From Arsenophonus sp046530765 (GTDB lineage: Bacteria > Pseudomonadota > Gammaproteobacteria > Enterobacterales > Enterobacteriaceae), in contig JBHEQS010000008.1 of assembly GCA_046530765.1 (NCBI GenBank), positions 20,405-84,404 of the forward strand: a stretch of DNA of 64,000 nt, written 5' to 3'. A program made the position numbers and the translations under genes. Within the stretch, counting starts at the first letter, position 1. Each line of letters starts with the position of its first letter. This document shows positions 9,097 to 18,051 of the stretch, piece after piece. Under the pieces are notes generated by a model. That model had not been told where the DNA came from and made no database searches. It saw nothing but the letters and a program-made list of their open reading frames with translations.

Positions 9097-11292
9097 TTAG
9101 TTTTCAGCAGGATCAACATCAATACTCCATTTTACTTTTCGGCTTTCTGGATATATCATTATTTTAGGCAGTATCTTAGAAATAAATTGCTGCAAATATT
9201 TGCGAGAAGGATGTTGAAGCAATAATTGCCATCGAAACCGTCCGGATTTTTTAGCTTGTATGGCTGGCAAAGGACACATTAACCAAAGTTCTGAGTCACG
9301 CATGCTATGTTGTTTTATATATTGATGTATTTTATTTAAAAAATTATGAGCAGATTTGTTATGGTAATCTTCTGATCGAATAATAATATGACTAGTATAT
9401 GGTGGTAAAAAATGATCACGTCGTTCATCTAGTGTTTCTGTCGCAAATTTATCATACCCATTTTTTAATAATATAGATAATAATGGATGGTCAGGGTGGT
9501 ATGTTTGCAGAATGACTTCTCCTCGCTTATTTGTTCGACCAGCACGTCCAGATATTTGTATATAAAGTTGAGCAAATCTTTCGGTTGCACGATAATCACT
9601 AGAAAAAAGCGCACCATCTACATTTAGAAGAGCAACTAGAGTAACATCAGGAAAATGATGTCCTTTAGCTAACATCTGTGTACCTATTAAAATTCTAGCT
9701 CCATATGTATAAATAGATGCTAATTGTTTGTCTAATTCCCCTTTGCGCCGAGTAGTATCTCTATCAATGCGGGTAATTGGTATATTAGGAAAAATTTTGT
9801 TAATAGATAATTCTAACTGCTCAGTTCCTAATCCTACATGAAATAGATGAGTCGAGCCACATCGTGAACATTGTGTTGGAATTGGAAGTTTACCATCACA
9901 CAGATGGCAACGTAACTTATGTTGATTGTGATGTAGCGTGTAATAATGATTACATCGCGAACATTCGAGAATACATCCACAATTATGGCAAATTAATCTT
10001 TGTGAATATCCTCGACGATTTAAAAATAGAATTACTTGATTATTTAGAGATAAATGATGCGCAATACGTTGAATTAATGGTTTTGACATATTATGTTTTA
10101 ATGGCTGACCTTTTAAATCAAGTAAATATTGACTTGCTGGTTTAGAGTTTCCTGCTCTTTTTGTTAGATCTAGTCTGTAATACTTACCACGCTTAATATT
10201 ATATAGACTTTCTAGAGAAGGTGTTGCAGTTCCCATGATAATTGGAATATTTTCTTTTTTAGCTAGAAAAACAGCTAGATCGCGAGCATGATAACACAAT
10301 CCATTTTTTTGTTTGTAAGAGATATCGTGTTCTTCATCGATAATAATTAATCCAAGATTTGCAAATGATGTAAATAGTGCTGAGCGCGTACCAATAACAA
10401 TAGCAGAGCATCCTTTATGTGCTCGCAACCACACAGACAGTCTCTCTCTATCATTTAGTCCTGAGTGTAGAATATCAACTGGAGTGCTAAATCTCTCTCT
10501 AAATCGTTGAATAGTTTGTGAAGTTAGGCTAATTTCTGGAACTAGCACCAATGCCTGTTTTCCTTTTACTAAAATATTTTCAACAACATTAAGATAAACT
10601 TCTGTTTTACCAGAACCAGTAATCCCAACTAACAACCAAGGCATAAATTTTATTTGAGAATTTATTGCATCTACAGCAGCAGATTGTTCTAAATTAAGTT
10701 TTGGTTTTATATTGGAGATGTGAAAATTAAAATGCCAATTTTCTATTTTTGGTTGAATTGGTAATAATTGAATTAAATCTCTCTTTTTTAGTTCCTTCAA
10801 GGCATGTTCACTTAATTCATGTTCTGATATTTGATGGTGATAAATTGGTTTTTGCTTCAGTAATGCAAGCGCCTGTTTCTGTTTTTCCGATTTCTTAAGC
10901 TGATTCAAGTCAAAAAAATTTCCTTTTTGGGTTATTTGCCACTGCCATATAGGAAAAAATTTCGCAGGATTTCCTTGTCTTAGCAAAACTGGTAGCGCAT
11001 GAAATAGTACTTCACCAATCGGATGATGATAATATTGAGAGCTCCAAAGTAGTACTGATAATAAGTTTTCTGAAAATAGAGATTCTTTATCTAATATTTG
11101 ATCAACTGTTTTTAATTGTTCACAACTAATCTTACTGTTTTTGTCATAATCTAATGTGATACCTAAGATAGTTCGTTTTCTAAAAGGTACACTCACTCTG
11201 CATCCTTTAATTGGCAAAGAAATATTATGTGATAATTTGTAATTAAAAACGCTCATTATTGGAATGTGGAGCGCAACTTGAATCACAGCCAT
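9097..11292 (-). CDS. priA: primosomal replication restart helicase PriA
   Basis: PriA recognises stalled forks and reloads the replisome through DnaT and DnaC. The protein has 731 residues against 732 in E. coli. The N-terminal DNA-binding part (CRVSVPF, YYHHPIGEVLFHALP) is followed by the helicase core: Walker A GITGSGKTE at about 222-230, Walker B DEEHD near 320, TRSALF, TATPSLE, and LIGTQMLAKGHHFPDVTLVALLNVDG. The zinc-binding cysteines are all visible (CHNCGCILECSRC, CHLC, CSRC). The start MAVIQVALHIP fits the family. A large replication protein kept intact in such a reduced genome implies that fork restart is still needed. Divergent from rpmE with about 210 bp between. Confidence 0.97.
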   Translation of the reverse strand: MAVIQVALHIPIMSVFNYKLSHNISLPIKGCRVSVPFRKRTILGITLDYDKNSKISCEQLKTVDQILDKESLFSENLLSVLLWSSQYYHHPIGEVLFHALPVLLRQGNPAKFFPIWQWQITQKGNFFDLNQLKKSEKQKQALALLKQKPIYHHQISEHELSEHALKELKKRDLIQLLPIQPKIENWHFNFHISNIKPKLNLEQSAAVDAINSQIKFMPWLLVGITGSGKTEVYLNVVENILVKGKQALVLVPEISLTSQTIQRFRERFSTPVDILHSGLNDRERLSVWLRAHKGCSAIVIGTRSALFTSFANLGLIIIDEEHDISYKQKNGLCYHARDLAVFLAKKENIPIIMGTATPSLESLYNIKRGKYYRLDLTKRAGNSKPASQYLLDLKGQPLKHNMSKPLIQRIAHHLSLNNQVILFLNRRGYSQRLICHNCGCILECSRCNHYYTLHHNQHKLRCHLCDGKLPIPTQCSRCGSTHLFHVGLGTEQLELSINKIFPNIPITRIDRDTTRRKGELDKQLASIYTYGARILIGTQMLAKGHHFPDVTLVALLNVDGALFSSDYRATERFAQLYIQISGRAGRTNKRGEVILQTYHPDHPLLSILLKNGYDKFATETLDERRDHFLPPYTSHIIIRSEDYHNKSAHNFLNKIHQYIKQHSMRDSELWLMCPLPAIQAKKSGRFRWQLLLQHPSRKYLQQFISKILPKIMIYPESRKVKWSIDVDPAEN

Positions 11293-11501
11293 TATTAAGT
11301 GCTCCGAACAATTTTACACATATTTTTATAAAATGTAGAGTATCATGTTATTAAAATAAGTTTTAATTGTATTTTAAATATGTTTTATATATTATTTCAT
11401 TATTTATTTTAATTGTTAATAATAATTGTTTTTAATTAATTATATACTAGTGTTTAGTATTATAGGATCAGATACATGTACGCCATAAATAGAGGTTTTG
11501 T

Positions 11502-11720
11502 ATGAAAAAAAATATTCATCCTAAATATGAAGAAGTTATTGCAACTTGCTCTTGCGGCAATGTAATGAAAATCAAATCAACTATTAATCATCATTTTAAT
11601 TTAGATGTTTGCGGTAAGTGCCATCCATTCTATACAGGCAAGCAGCGAGATATGGCTACAGGTGGACGTGTTGATCGTTTTAAGCAGAGATTTAATATTC
11701 CAGGCATGAAAAAAAAATAA
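11502..11720 (+). CDS. rpmE: 50S ribosomal protein L31 (zinc-binding form)
   Basis: L31 is a small protein of the large ribosomal subunit that helps bridge the subunits. The 72-residue product starts MKKNIHPKYEEVIATCSCGN and carries the zinc ligands CSC at 16-18 and CGKC at 37-40, so it is the zinc-containing type. The C-terminal GGRVDRFKQRFNIPG is typical; E. coli has 70 residues. AGAGG at 11490-11494 is a good ribosome-binding site. Between priA and metJ as in E. coli; a 26-nt perfect palindrome follows the stop. Confidence 0.97.
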   Translation: MKKNIHPKYEEVIATCSCGNVMKIKSTINHHFNLDVCGKCHPFYTGKQRDMATGGRVDRFKQRFNIPGMKKK

Positions 11721-11736
11721 TAATTACTTAAAAAAT

Positions 11737-11762
11737 AATTCTGTTATTATAATAACAGAATT
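11737..11762 (+). terminator. palindromic hairpin after rpmE
   Basis: A perfect 26-nt palindrome (arms 11737-11749 and 11750-11762) begins 16 nt after the rpmE stop. Its core CTGTTATTA is complementary to TAATAACAG. An A-run lies before it but no T-run after it, so it is a weak intrinsic terminator by the usual rules, or mainly a 3'-end stabiliser. Confidence 0.65.
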
Positions 11763-11817
11763 GTAAACTTTATTTAATAGCATTTGATTGCTATTTTGAT
11801 AAAATATAAAAATGTTG

Positions 11818-11863
11818 AATTTAAAATAATTATTTTTTTTAAAAAAAATAATTATTTTAAATT
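11818..11863 (-). terminator. 46-nt perfect palindrome downstream of metJ
   Basis: The arms 11818-11840 and 11841-11863 are exact 23-nt complements with no loop; the centre is eight T followed by eight A. It lies 15 nt beyond the metJ stop and about 100 nt beyond the rpmE stop, so it probably terminates metJ and backs up rpmE. It is one of the two longest palindromes in the window. Confidence 0.7.
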
Positions 11864-11878
11864 ATAAATGATTTGTAA

Positions 11879-12196
11879 TTAATATTCCCATGTATCTGGA
11901 TCAATACCTCTTTGGCGCATAAAAATTTTTGCTTCTTCAGGAATTTCATCATCATGTTTTTTACGTAAATCATAGTCATTTGGCAATGGTTGACCAGTAA
12001 ACGCATGTAAAAATGCTTCACATAGTAGTTCGCTGTTTGTTGCATGCCGTAAATTATTAATTTGTCTACGAGTGCGCTCATCTGTCAAAATTTTAAGCAC
12101 TTTTAATGGAATAGATACTGTAATTTTTTTTACTTGCTTGCTTTTTTTACCATATTCAGCATAAGGGCTAATATAATCACCATTCCATTCAGCCAT
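11879..12196 (-). CDS. metJ: methionine repressor MetJ
   Basis: MetJ is the ribbon-helix-helix repressor that binds met boxes with S-adenosylmethionine as corepressor. The product has exactly the E. coli length, 105 residues, and is very highly conserved: the ribbon KKITVSIPLKVLKILTDE, helix region RRQINNLRHATNSELLCEAF, then HAFTGQPLP and the C-terminal DPDTWEY. Start MAEWNGDYISPYAEYGKK matches the family. In E. coli it is divergent from metB-metL; here metB is gone and metL follows after a 423-bp gap. Its classical targets in this window have been reduced to a truncated metL, so its continued purity suggests further met genes elsewhere. Confidence 0.97.
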   Translation of the reverse strand: MAEWNGDYISPYAEYGKKSKQVKKITVSIPLKVLKILTDERTRRQINNLRHATNSELLCEAFLHAFTGQPLPNDYDLRKKHDDEIPEEAKIFMRQRGIDPDTWEY

Positions 12197-12619
12197 AGTA
12201 TACCTTAGTTAAGTCAATTAATTGAAAAAATTTAATTTATTTAGTTTGCATATAAATATAGTATTAATTGACAAAAGTTTATTAATTATGTTTTTAATAT
12301 TTTATTATTTATCATCAATTTTAATATTGATAATTATCCCATTATTTTATTTAAACGTAAAGTATTTTGGATTTTAAGATATATCAAGATTTTCATGTAA
12401 ATTTAATTATTTTAATTAATTCTAAATATTTTTTTAATTAACAAAATTAGGTTTAATTAAATAGTAGCTATTAAGTATATGTAATTATTTAAGTGTTATG
12501 TTATTTGCGTGTTATTTGATGTGTAATGCTAGAACTGGTAATAAAAATGTATTAAATTTCAATAGATATTGAAATTTATGTATTATATTTTAGTTACTAG
12601 CTAAGAGGTAATCTTTATC
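12197..12619. other. metJ-metL intergenic region (lost metB)
   Basis: This 423-bp gap replaces metB and the shared metJ/metB regulatory region. I scanned both strands by eye for tandem copies of the met box AGACGTCT and saw none. The only structured element is a dyad at 12554-12577. AGAGGTAA at 12604-12611 is the metL ribosome-binding site. Confidence 0.55.
12554..12577. promoter_or_regulatory. 11-bp dyad just upstream of metL
   Basis: AAATTTCAATA (12554-12564) and TATTGAAATTT (12567-12577) are exact complements around GA, 42 nt before the metL ATG. It could be an operator, a leader hairpin or the old metB terminator; the sequence does not resemble a met box. Confidence 0.4.
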
Positions 12620-14146
12620 ATGACAATAATAAAATCTGGATCAGTAAAATATCATAATCGTCAATTGCATAAATTTGGAGGTAGTAGTTTATCTAATGTT
12701 GAATGCTATAAGCAAGTAGCTAATATTATGGTAAATTATAGCCAACCAGGTGATTTAATGATAGTATCATCGTCAGGAACAACAACTAATCAGTTAATTA
12801 ATTGGTTGAAATTAAGTCAAACTGATCATATTTTAAGCAATCATATGCAAAAGTCAATTTGTAAACATCAAGAAGATCTAATTGTTGGACTGGTGTCTGA
12901 AAAAAAAGCAAATATATTAAAATTAGCTTTCTTAGCTGATATTGAACGTTTGATCGAATTATTAAATAAGCCAATTTATAATGATATTTATGCAGAAATT
13001 GTTGGTCATGGTGAAATTTGGTCTGCACGTTTGATGTCTGTCGTATTGGAGGAATATGGTTTATCAAATCATTGGTTAGATTCGAGACTTTTCTTACGAG
13101 CAGAGTTTTCAGCTCAACCGAAAGTAAATGAAACACTATCATTTCCATTATTGCAAGATCTTTTACAAAAATATCCAAATAAATTGTTGGTAGTGACTGG
13201 TTTTATTGCACAAAGTAAAGATGGAAAAACTGTATTATTGGGACGTAACGGTAGTGATTATTCAGCAACTCAAATAGGTGCGTTAGCAGGAGTTAATAAA
13301 GTAACTATTTGGAGTGATGTTGCTGGAATATACAGCGCAGATCCAAATAAAGTTAAAGATGCTTATTTATTGCCACTATTAGGTCTTGATGAGGCTAGTG
13401 AGTTAGCGCGTTTAGCAGCTCCGGTGATTCATGCTCGTACGTTACAGCCAATTTCTATCACAAATATTGATTTGCAATTTAAATGCAGTTACAACCCAGA
13501 AAAAGGTTCTACAAAAATAGAGCGTGTTTTGAAATCATGTAATGGTGTTAAAATTGTTACAAGCCATGATGATGTTTGTCTAATTGAGTTAAATTTGACA
13601 AATAAACAAAATTTTAAGAAAACATATAAAAATATTGATTTATTTTTAAAAAATATACAATTAAGACCATTAGCGACTGGTTTACACCAAGATAGAAAAC
13701 TAATTCAGTTGTGTTATACTTCAGAAATTGTAGACAGCGCTTTAAATATATTAAAAGAAACAATAATAGTAGAAAAAATATTATTACGCGATAGATTTTC
13801 TTTAATTGCACTCGTTGGTTCTGGTGTTTGCAAAAATACAGTACATAATTATATTTTTCATAAAGAATTAAAAGATCAATTTGTTGAGTTTATTTGGCAC
13901 TCTGAAGAAAAAATTAGCCTAGTGGCTGTTTTGAGCACGACGAAAATATTAGATTTAGTACAGAGATTACATCGACACTTATTTCAAAAAACAAAAACAA
14001 TTAAATGTGTTCTATTTTGCAAAAGTAATATTAGTTTTAATTATTTAAAATCATTTTTTATAGAGAAAAAAAATATTTTCACTTGTAGTGATTTTAAACT
14101 TATTTTCTTATATATACTTAATAAGTTTCGTAGGTTAATAACCTAA
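12620..14146 (+). CDS. metL: MetL reduced to its aspartokinase half
   Basis: E. coli MetL is about 810 residues: an N-terminal aspartokinase and a C-terminal homoserine dehydrogenase. This frame has 508 residues. The kinase is well kept: KFGGSSLSNVECY near 17-29, SSSGTTTNQLINWLKLSQTD, EIVGHGEIWSARLMS, GRNGSDYSATQIGALAG and the SDVAGIYSADP region; the ACT-type region with VTSHDDVCLIEL follows. After about residue 460 the NAD-binding segment is degenerate (CKSNIS where E. coli has GKGNIG), and the frame ends some 45 residues later. I found no dehydrogenase remnant downstream. It should still make aspartyl phosphate for diaminopimelate/lysine or threonine routes but not homoserine. Start chosen at ATG 12620, with AGAGGTAA 8 nt upstream. 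Confidence 0.93.
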   Translation: MTIIKSGSVKYHNRQLHKFGGSSLSNVECYKQVANIMVNYSQPGDLMIVSSSGTTTNQLINWLKLSQTDHILSNHMQKSICKHQEDLIVGLVSEKKANILKLAFLADIERLIELLNKPIYNDIYAEIVGHGEIWSARLMSVVLEEYGLSNHWLDSRLFLRAEFSAQPKVNETLSFPLLQDLLQKYPNKLLVVTGFIAQSKDGKTVLLGRNGSDYSATQIGALAGVNKVTIWSDVAGIYSADPNKVKDAYLLPLLGLDEASELARLAAPVIHARTLQPISITNIDLQFKCSYNPEKGSTKIERVLKSCNGVKIVTSHDDVCLIELNLTNKQNFKKTYKNIDLFLKNIQLRPLATGLHQDRKLIQLCYTSEIVDSALNILKETIIVEKILLRDRFSLIALVGSGVCKNTVHNYIFHKELKDQFVEFIWHSEEKISLVAVLSTTKILDLVQRLHRHLFQKTKTIKCVLFCKSNISFNYLKSFFIEKKNIFTCSDFKLIFLYILNKFRRLIT

Positions 14147-15414
14147 CAGAATGAACATTCAAGTAAAATATTAAATTTTAATTATTAAGATATAATATAT
14201 CAATATAAATCGTTTTATATGTAATATTATTTATTTAATTATTTTTTTCTTACTAAATACAAAGAGTTATTTATTGCTGATTGCTAAAAAAAAATATCTT
14301 GATTTTTTTTGTATTATTTTATTTATCTTTTGTAAAGATAAAGTACAAGCTGATATCTCTTTATAATCAAGTATATTTCTATTACATTTGTTATATTTTA
14401 CAGAAATATGTAGATTACAATTGTATAATATTGTAAAGTTGAAATAGATTTCCAAATAAATTATCACATTTTATTTAATTAATAATAATAACACTATTTA
14501 TGTTAGTATTACTTTATCATAATTATTTTTACAAATTATAGAAATATATCCTTTAATCAACTGATAAAATTTGTTAGTAAATCTTAAACAAATATAAATA
14601 AATAGATCTATTTATATATTTCGATGAATAAACTTATAATTTCAACATCTGATTTAGTTTTTAAATTTTTACTAAATAAATATTTATTACCTAATTAGTA
14701 TAAATAAAAGTATTAGCAAATTATTTATATCATTTTTTTTAAAATATTAATAATAATTAAATATCACAGATGTTACATGTTACTCATAAAATAATCTCAT
14801 TATTTATGTTAGATCGATCTGTTTAAAAAAAAATGCAATAAAATTAATATTTATGATATTTTCATAAACGTTCAGTGCTAACTCGTTTGATTTGTGATTA
14901 TTTTTTTAAAGTCGTTTATATATAATCTATTTGTAATGATAGATATGTAATGTCACTGAAGGTAATATAATTGCTATTAGAATTATATTATTATATTTAA
15001 TTATAATTACTTTAATCTATATAACAATAAATTAATTCTTTTTCTTATAATATATTGATAACAAATAAAATTATATGAATTTATTACTATTAGTTGTTTT
15101 ATGAAAATTTTTTACTTAATAACAGAAAATAAATAATTATTTTTTAAAAAAAAATATTGTAATTGATTTATTATTTAAATTAAAAAAAATCTTTATAGAG
15201 GAGACAATAAGTCAATAATAAATTTATAAAATACTATATTTTTATATGTTTATATCATACGATATAAAAAGTTTTTTTATATCATAGAAGTAATATTTTT
15301 ATTGTTTAATTTTTCTGTTAAAGTAATAGAATGCGCATTCTATTATTAATAAAATTGTATTAATTTAAATAGTTCGTAAATAAGTTTTTAGACAGTAAAT
15401 ATTATGGAGCCTTA
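14147..15414. other. gene-less interval metL-ppc (1.27 kb)
   Basis: This holds the position of the lost metL 3' half, metF and neighbours. I see no homoserine dehydrogenase or MetF motif in any frame. There is a 10-bp hairpin at 15261-15283 and a GC-containing dyad at 15324-15345, both in the ppc leader region. Confidence 0.65.
15324..15345. promoter_or_regulatory. 22-nt perfect palindrome upstream of ppc
   Basis: TAATAGAATGC (15324-15334) is followed at once by GCATTCTATTA (15335-15345). It is a loopless dyad with a GC core, 70 nt before the ppc start. A hairpin without a loop forms poorly, which suits a protein-binding operator, but an old terminator is also possible. Confidence 0.5.
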
Positions 15415-18051
15415 ATGGATCAAAAATATTCAGCAATGCGTAATAATGTTAGTATGCTAGGTAAGCTATTAGGTGATGCAATTAAAGATGATTTGGGGAA
15501 AAATGTTTTAGATAAAGTAGAATCTATTCGCAAATTATCAAAATCTTCTAGGGAAGGAAATAAAGTGCAGCGTAAATCTTTATTGAAAATATTGCAAAAT
15601 CTATCTAATGAGGAATTACTTCCAGTCGTTAGGGCATTTAATCAATTCCTTAATTTAGCTAATGTTGCAGAGCAACATTATAGCATTTCTATTCATAATG
15701 AAGCATCTATTAATTCTAAGTTATTATTAAATCTTTTTTCTCGTTTAAAAGAAAAACAAGTTAATAATAAGATAATAATAAAAGCAATTAGTGAATTATC
15801 TATCGAATTAGTATTAACTGCTCACCCAACAGAAATTGCACGTCTTACTTTAATACACAAATTGACTAGAATAAATACTTGCTTAGCACAACTAGATCGC
15901 TGTAATTTAGTTGATTATGAACGCAATAATATTATACGAAATTTGCGTCAGTTAATAGCACAGTGCTGGCATACTGATGAAATACGAAAAAATCGCCCCA
16001 CTCCTATTGATGAGGTAAAATGGGGATTTACAGTTGTTGAAAATTCATTATGGGAAGGTGTTCCAGCTTTTTTGCGCGAACTTAGCGAACAGATTGAAAC
16101 AAGTTTTGGAATTAGTTTGCCAATTAAGACTAATCTAATTTGTTTTACGTCCTGGATGGGTGGTGACCGTGATGGTAATCCATTTGTTACTTCAAATGTT
16201 ACTCGAGAAACTATTTTATTAAGCCGCAGGAAAGCAATTAAACTTTTTTTAAATGATATTCAAATTTTAGTCTCTGAATTATCAATGTCAGAAGCAACAC
16301 TTGAACTAAAACAGTTAGCTGGTGGTGATGATATTGATGAGCCTTATCGTGTAATTGTTAAAAATTTACGAAATAGTTTACATAATACATTTAATTATTT
16401 AGATAACTATATTAAAGGTATAAATGTATCTCTTCCTAAAGATTATATTTATAATAATCAACAAATTTGGCAACCACTTTATACTTGCTATCAATCACTT
16501 ATTTCTTGTGGAATGACAATTATTGCCAATGGACAATTACTAGATACATTGCGACGTATAAGTTGTTTTGGTTTGCAATTAATACGAATTGATATTCGTC
16601 AAGAAAGCAATCGCCATTCTGATGCATTAGCAGAGCTTATAAATTATCTTGAATTGGGTGATTATAAAAATTGGTCAGAAGAAGAAAAACAGACTTTTTT
16701 ATTAACTGAACTTAGTTCTAAGCGGCCACTTTGCCCAAAAACTTGGAAACCTAGTAGTGAAACAGAAGAAGTATTAAATACTTGTCGGGTTATTGCTAAC
16801 TCACCATCTGATTCTATTGCTGCTTATGTTATTTCAATGGCAAAAGTACCATCTGATGTATTAGCAGTAAAGTTATTATTTAAGGAAAGTGGATGTTCAT
16901 TGAAACTACCGGTAGTACCATTATTTGAAACATTAGATGATTTAAATAATGCTGAAAGTGTTATACAAAAATTATTTAACATTCCATGGTATCGTAGAAT
17001 TATCGATAATAAACAAATGGTTATGATAGGATATTCAGATTCAGCGAAAGACGCAGGAGTTATAGCAGCATCATGGGCTCAGTATATAGCACAGGAGGCA
17101 CTAATTAAACTTTGTAAAAAAGAAAAAGTTAAATTAACACTATTTCATGGACGTGGTGGTACAGTTGGTCGAGGTGGAGCACCGGCATATTCAGCATTAC
17201 TATCTCAACCACCATGTAGCTTAAAAGGCGGATTAAGAGCTACAGAACAAGGAGAAATGATCAGATTTAAATATGGTTTGCCTCAAGTAACAATAAATAG
17301 TTTATTTATTTATACTACTGCAATACTAGAAGCTAATTTATTACCACCACCAGAACCAAAACTAGAGTGGCGTAATGTTATGGAAATATTATCTGATATC
17401 TCATGTAATATATATCGTAATTATGTATACAAAAAACCAGATTTTATTCAATATTTTCGTTCTGCTACTCCAGAACTTGAGTTAGATAAACTACCGCTTG
17501 GCTCTAGACCAACAAAACGACTATATAATGGCGGAGTAGATACACTACGAGCCATTACCTGGGTATTTGCATGGACACAAAATCGATTAATGTTGCCAGC
17601 TTGGTTAGGTTCTGGGTCAGCATTACAACATGTTATTGATGCTGGTATGCAATCAGTTATTGATGATATGTGGCATAATTGGCCTTTCTTTAAAACTTGT
17701 GTTTCGATGCTTGAGATGGTATTTGCTAAAGCTGATTTGTGGTTAGCTGAATATTATGATCAACGTTTAGTTGAAAAAAGGCTTTGGCCATTAGGTAAAG
17801 AGTTGCGTTGCCAACTAACTAAAGATATTAAAAGTGTGCTTTCTATCTATAAAAATAGAACATTAATGTCTGATTTACCGTTGATTGCAGAATCTATTGC
17901 TTTACGAAATATTTATACTGATCCTTTGAATGTTTTGCAGGCTGAATTATTAAATCGATTTAGAAAACAACAATCACCAGATCCTTACATAGAAAAAGCT
18001 CTAATGGTAACAATTGCAGGAATTGCTGCTGGTATGCGTAATACAGGATAA
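15415..18051 (+). CDS. ppc: phosphoenolpyruvate carboxylase Ppc
   Basis: Ppc carboxylates phosphoenolpyruvate to oxaloacetate, refilling the TCA cycle and supplying aspartate; with the aspartokinase gene just upstream it feeds aspartate-family amino acids. The 878-residue product (E. coli 883) carries the catalytic-His motif LTAHPTE (His about 137), the CFTSWMGGDRDGNPFVT motif, the mobile-loop segment FHGRGGTVGRGGAP near 574-587, and the conserved C-terminal glycine, ending NTG. GYSDSAKDAG holds the catalytic lysine region. GGAG at 15405-15408 is the ribosome-binding site. No sign of decay. It is preceded by the palindrome at 15324. Confidence 0.97.
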   Translation: MDQKYSAMRNNVSMLGKLLGDAIKDDLGKNVLDKVESIRKLSKSSREGNKVQRKSLLKILQNLSNEELLPVVRAFNQFLNLANVAEQHYSISIHNEASINSKLLLNLFSRLKEKQVNNKIIIKAISELSIELVLTAHPTEIARLTLIHKLTRINTCLAQLDRCNLVDYERNNIIRNLRQLIAQCWHTDEIRKNRPTPIDEVKWGFTVVENSLWEGVPAFLRELSEQIETSFGISLPIKTNLICFTSWMGGDRDGNPFVTSNVTRETILLSRRKAIKLFLNDIQILVSELSMSEATLELKQLAGGDDIDEPYRVIVKNLRNSLHNTFNYLDNYIKGINVSLPKDYIYNNQQIWQPLYTCYQSLISCGMTIIANGQLLDTLRRISCFGLQLIRIDIRQESNRHSDALAELINYLELGDYKNWSEEEKQTFLLTELSSKRPLCPKTWKPSSETEEVLNTCRVIANSPSDSIAAYVISMAKVPSDVLAVKLLFKESGCSLKLPVVPLFETLDDLNNAESVIQKLFNIPWYRRIIDNKQMVMIGYSDSAKDAGVIAASWAQYIAQEALIKLCKKEKVKLTLFHGRGGTVGRGGAPAYSALLSQPPCSLKGGLRATEQGEMIRFKYGLPQVTINSLFIYTTAILEANLLPPPEPKLEWRNVMEILSDISCNIYRNYVYKKPDFIQYFRSATPELELDKLPLGSRPTKRLYNGGVDTLRAITWVFAWTQNRLMLPAWLGSGSALQHVIDAGMQSVIDDMWHNWPFFKTCVSMLEMVFAKADLWLAEYYDQRLVEKRLWPLGKELRCQLTKDIKSVLSIYKNRTLMSDLPLIAESIALRNIYTDPLNVLQAELLNRFRKQQSPDPYIEKALMVTIAGIAAGMRNTG

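Noticed and set aside
9864..10145. 93-codon open frame on the plus strand inside priA
   Set aside because: It is antisense to the zinc-binding and helicase part of the intact priA gene; a shadow frame.
12197..12619. Possible met boxes between metJ and metL
   Set aside because: No pair of 8-mers close to AGACGTCT was seen; the dyad at 12554 does not resemble the motif.
12798..13178. 126-codon open frame antisense to metL
   Set aside because: Entirely inside the conserved aspartokinase coding region; composition fits a complement-strand shadow.
14267..14467. 66-codon open frame on the minus strand between metL and ppc
   Set aside because: AT-driven amino-acid composition and no similarity to the lost MetL dehydrogenase or MetF; not a gene I can support.
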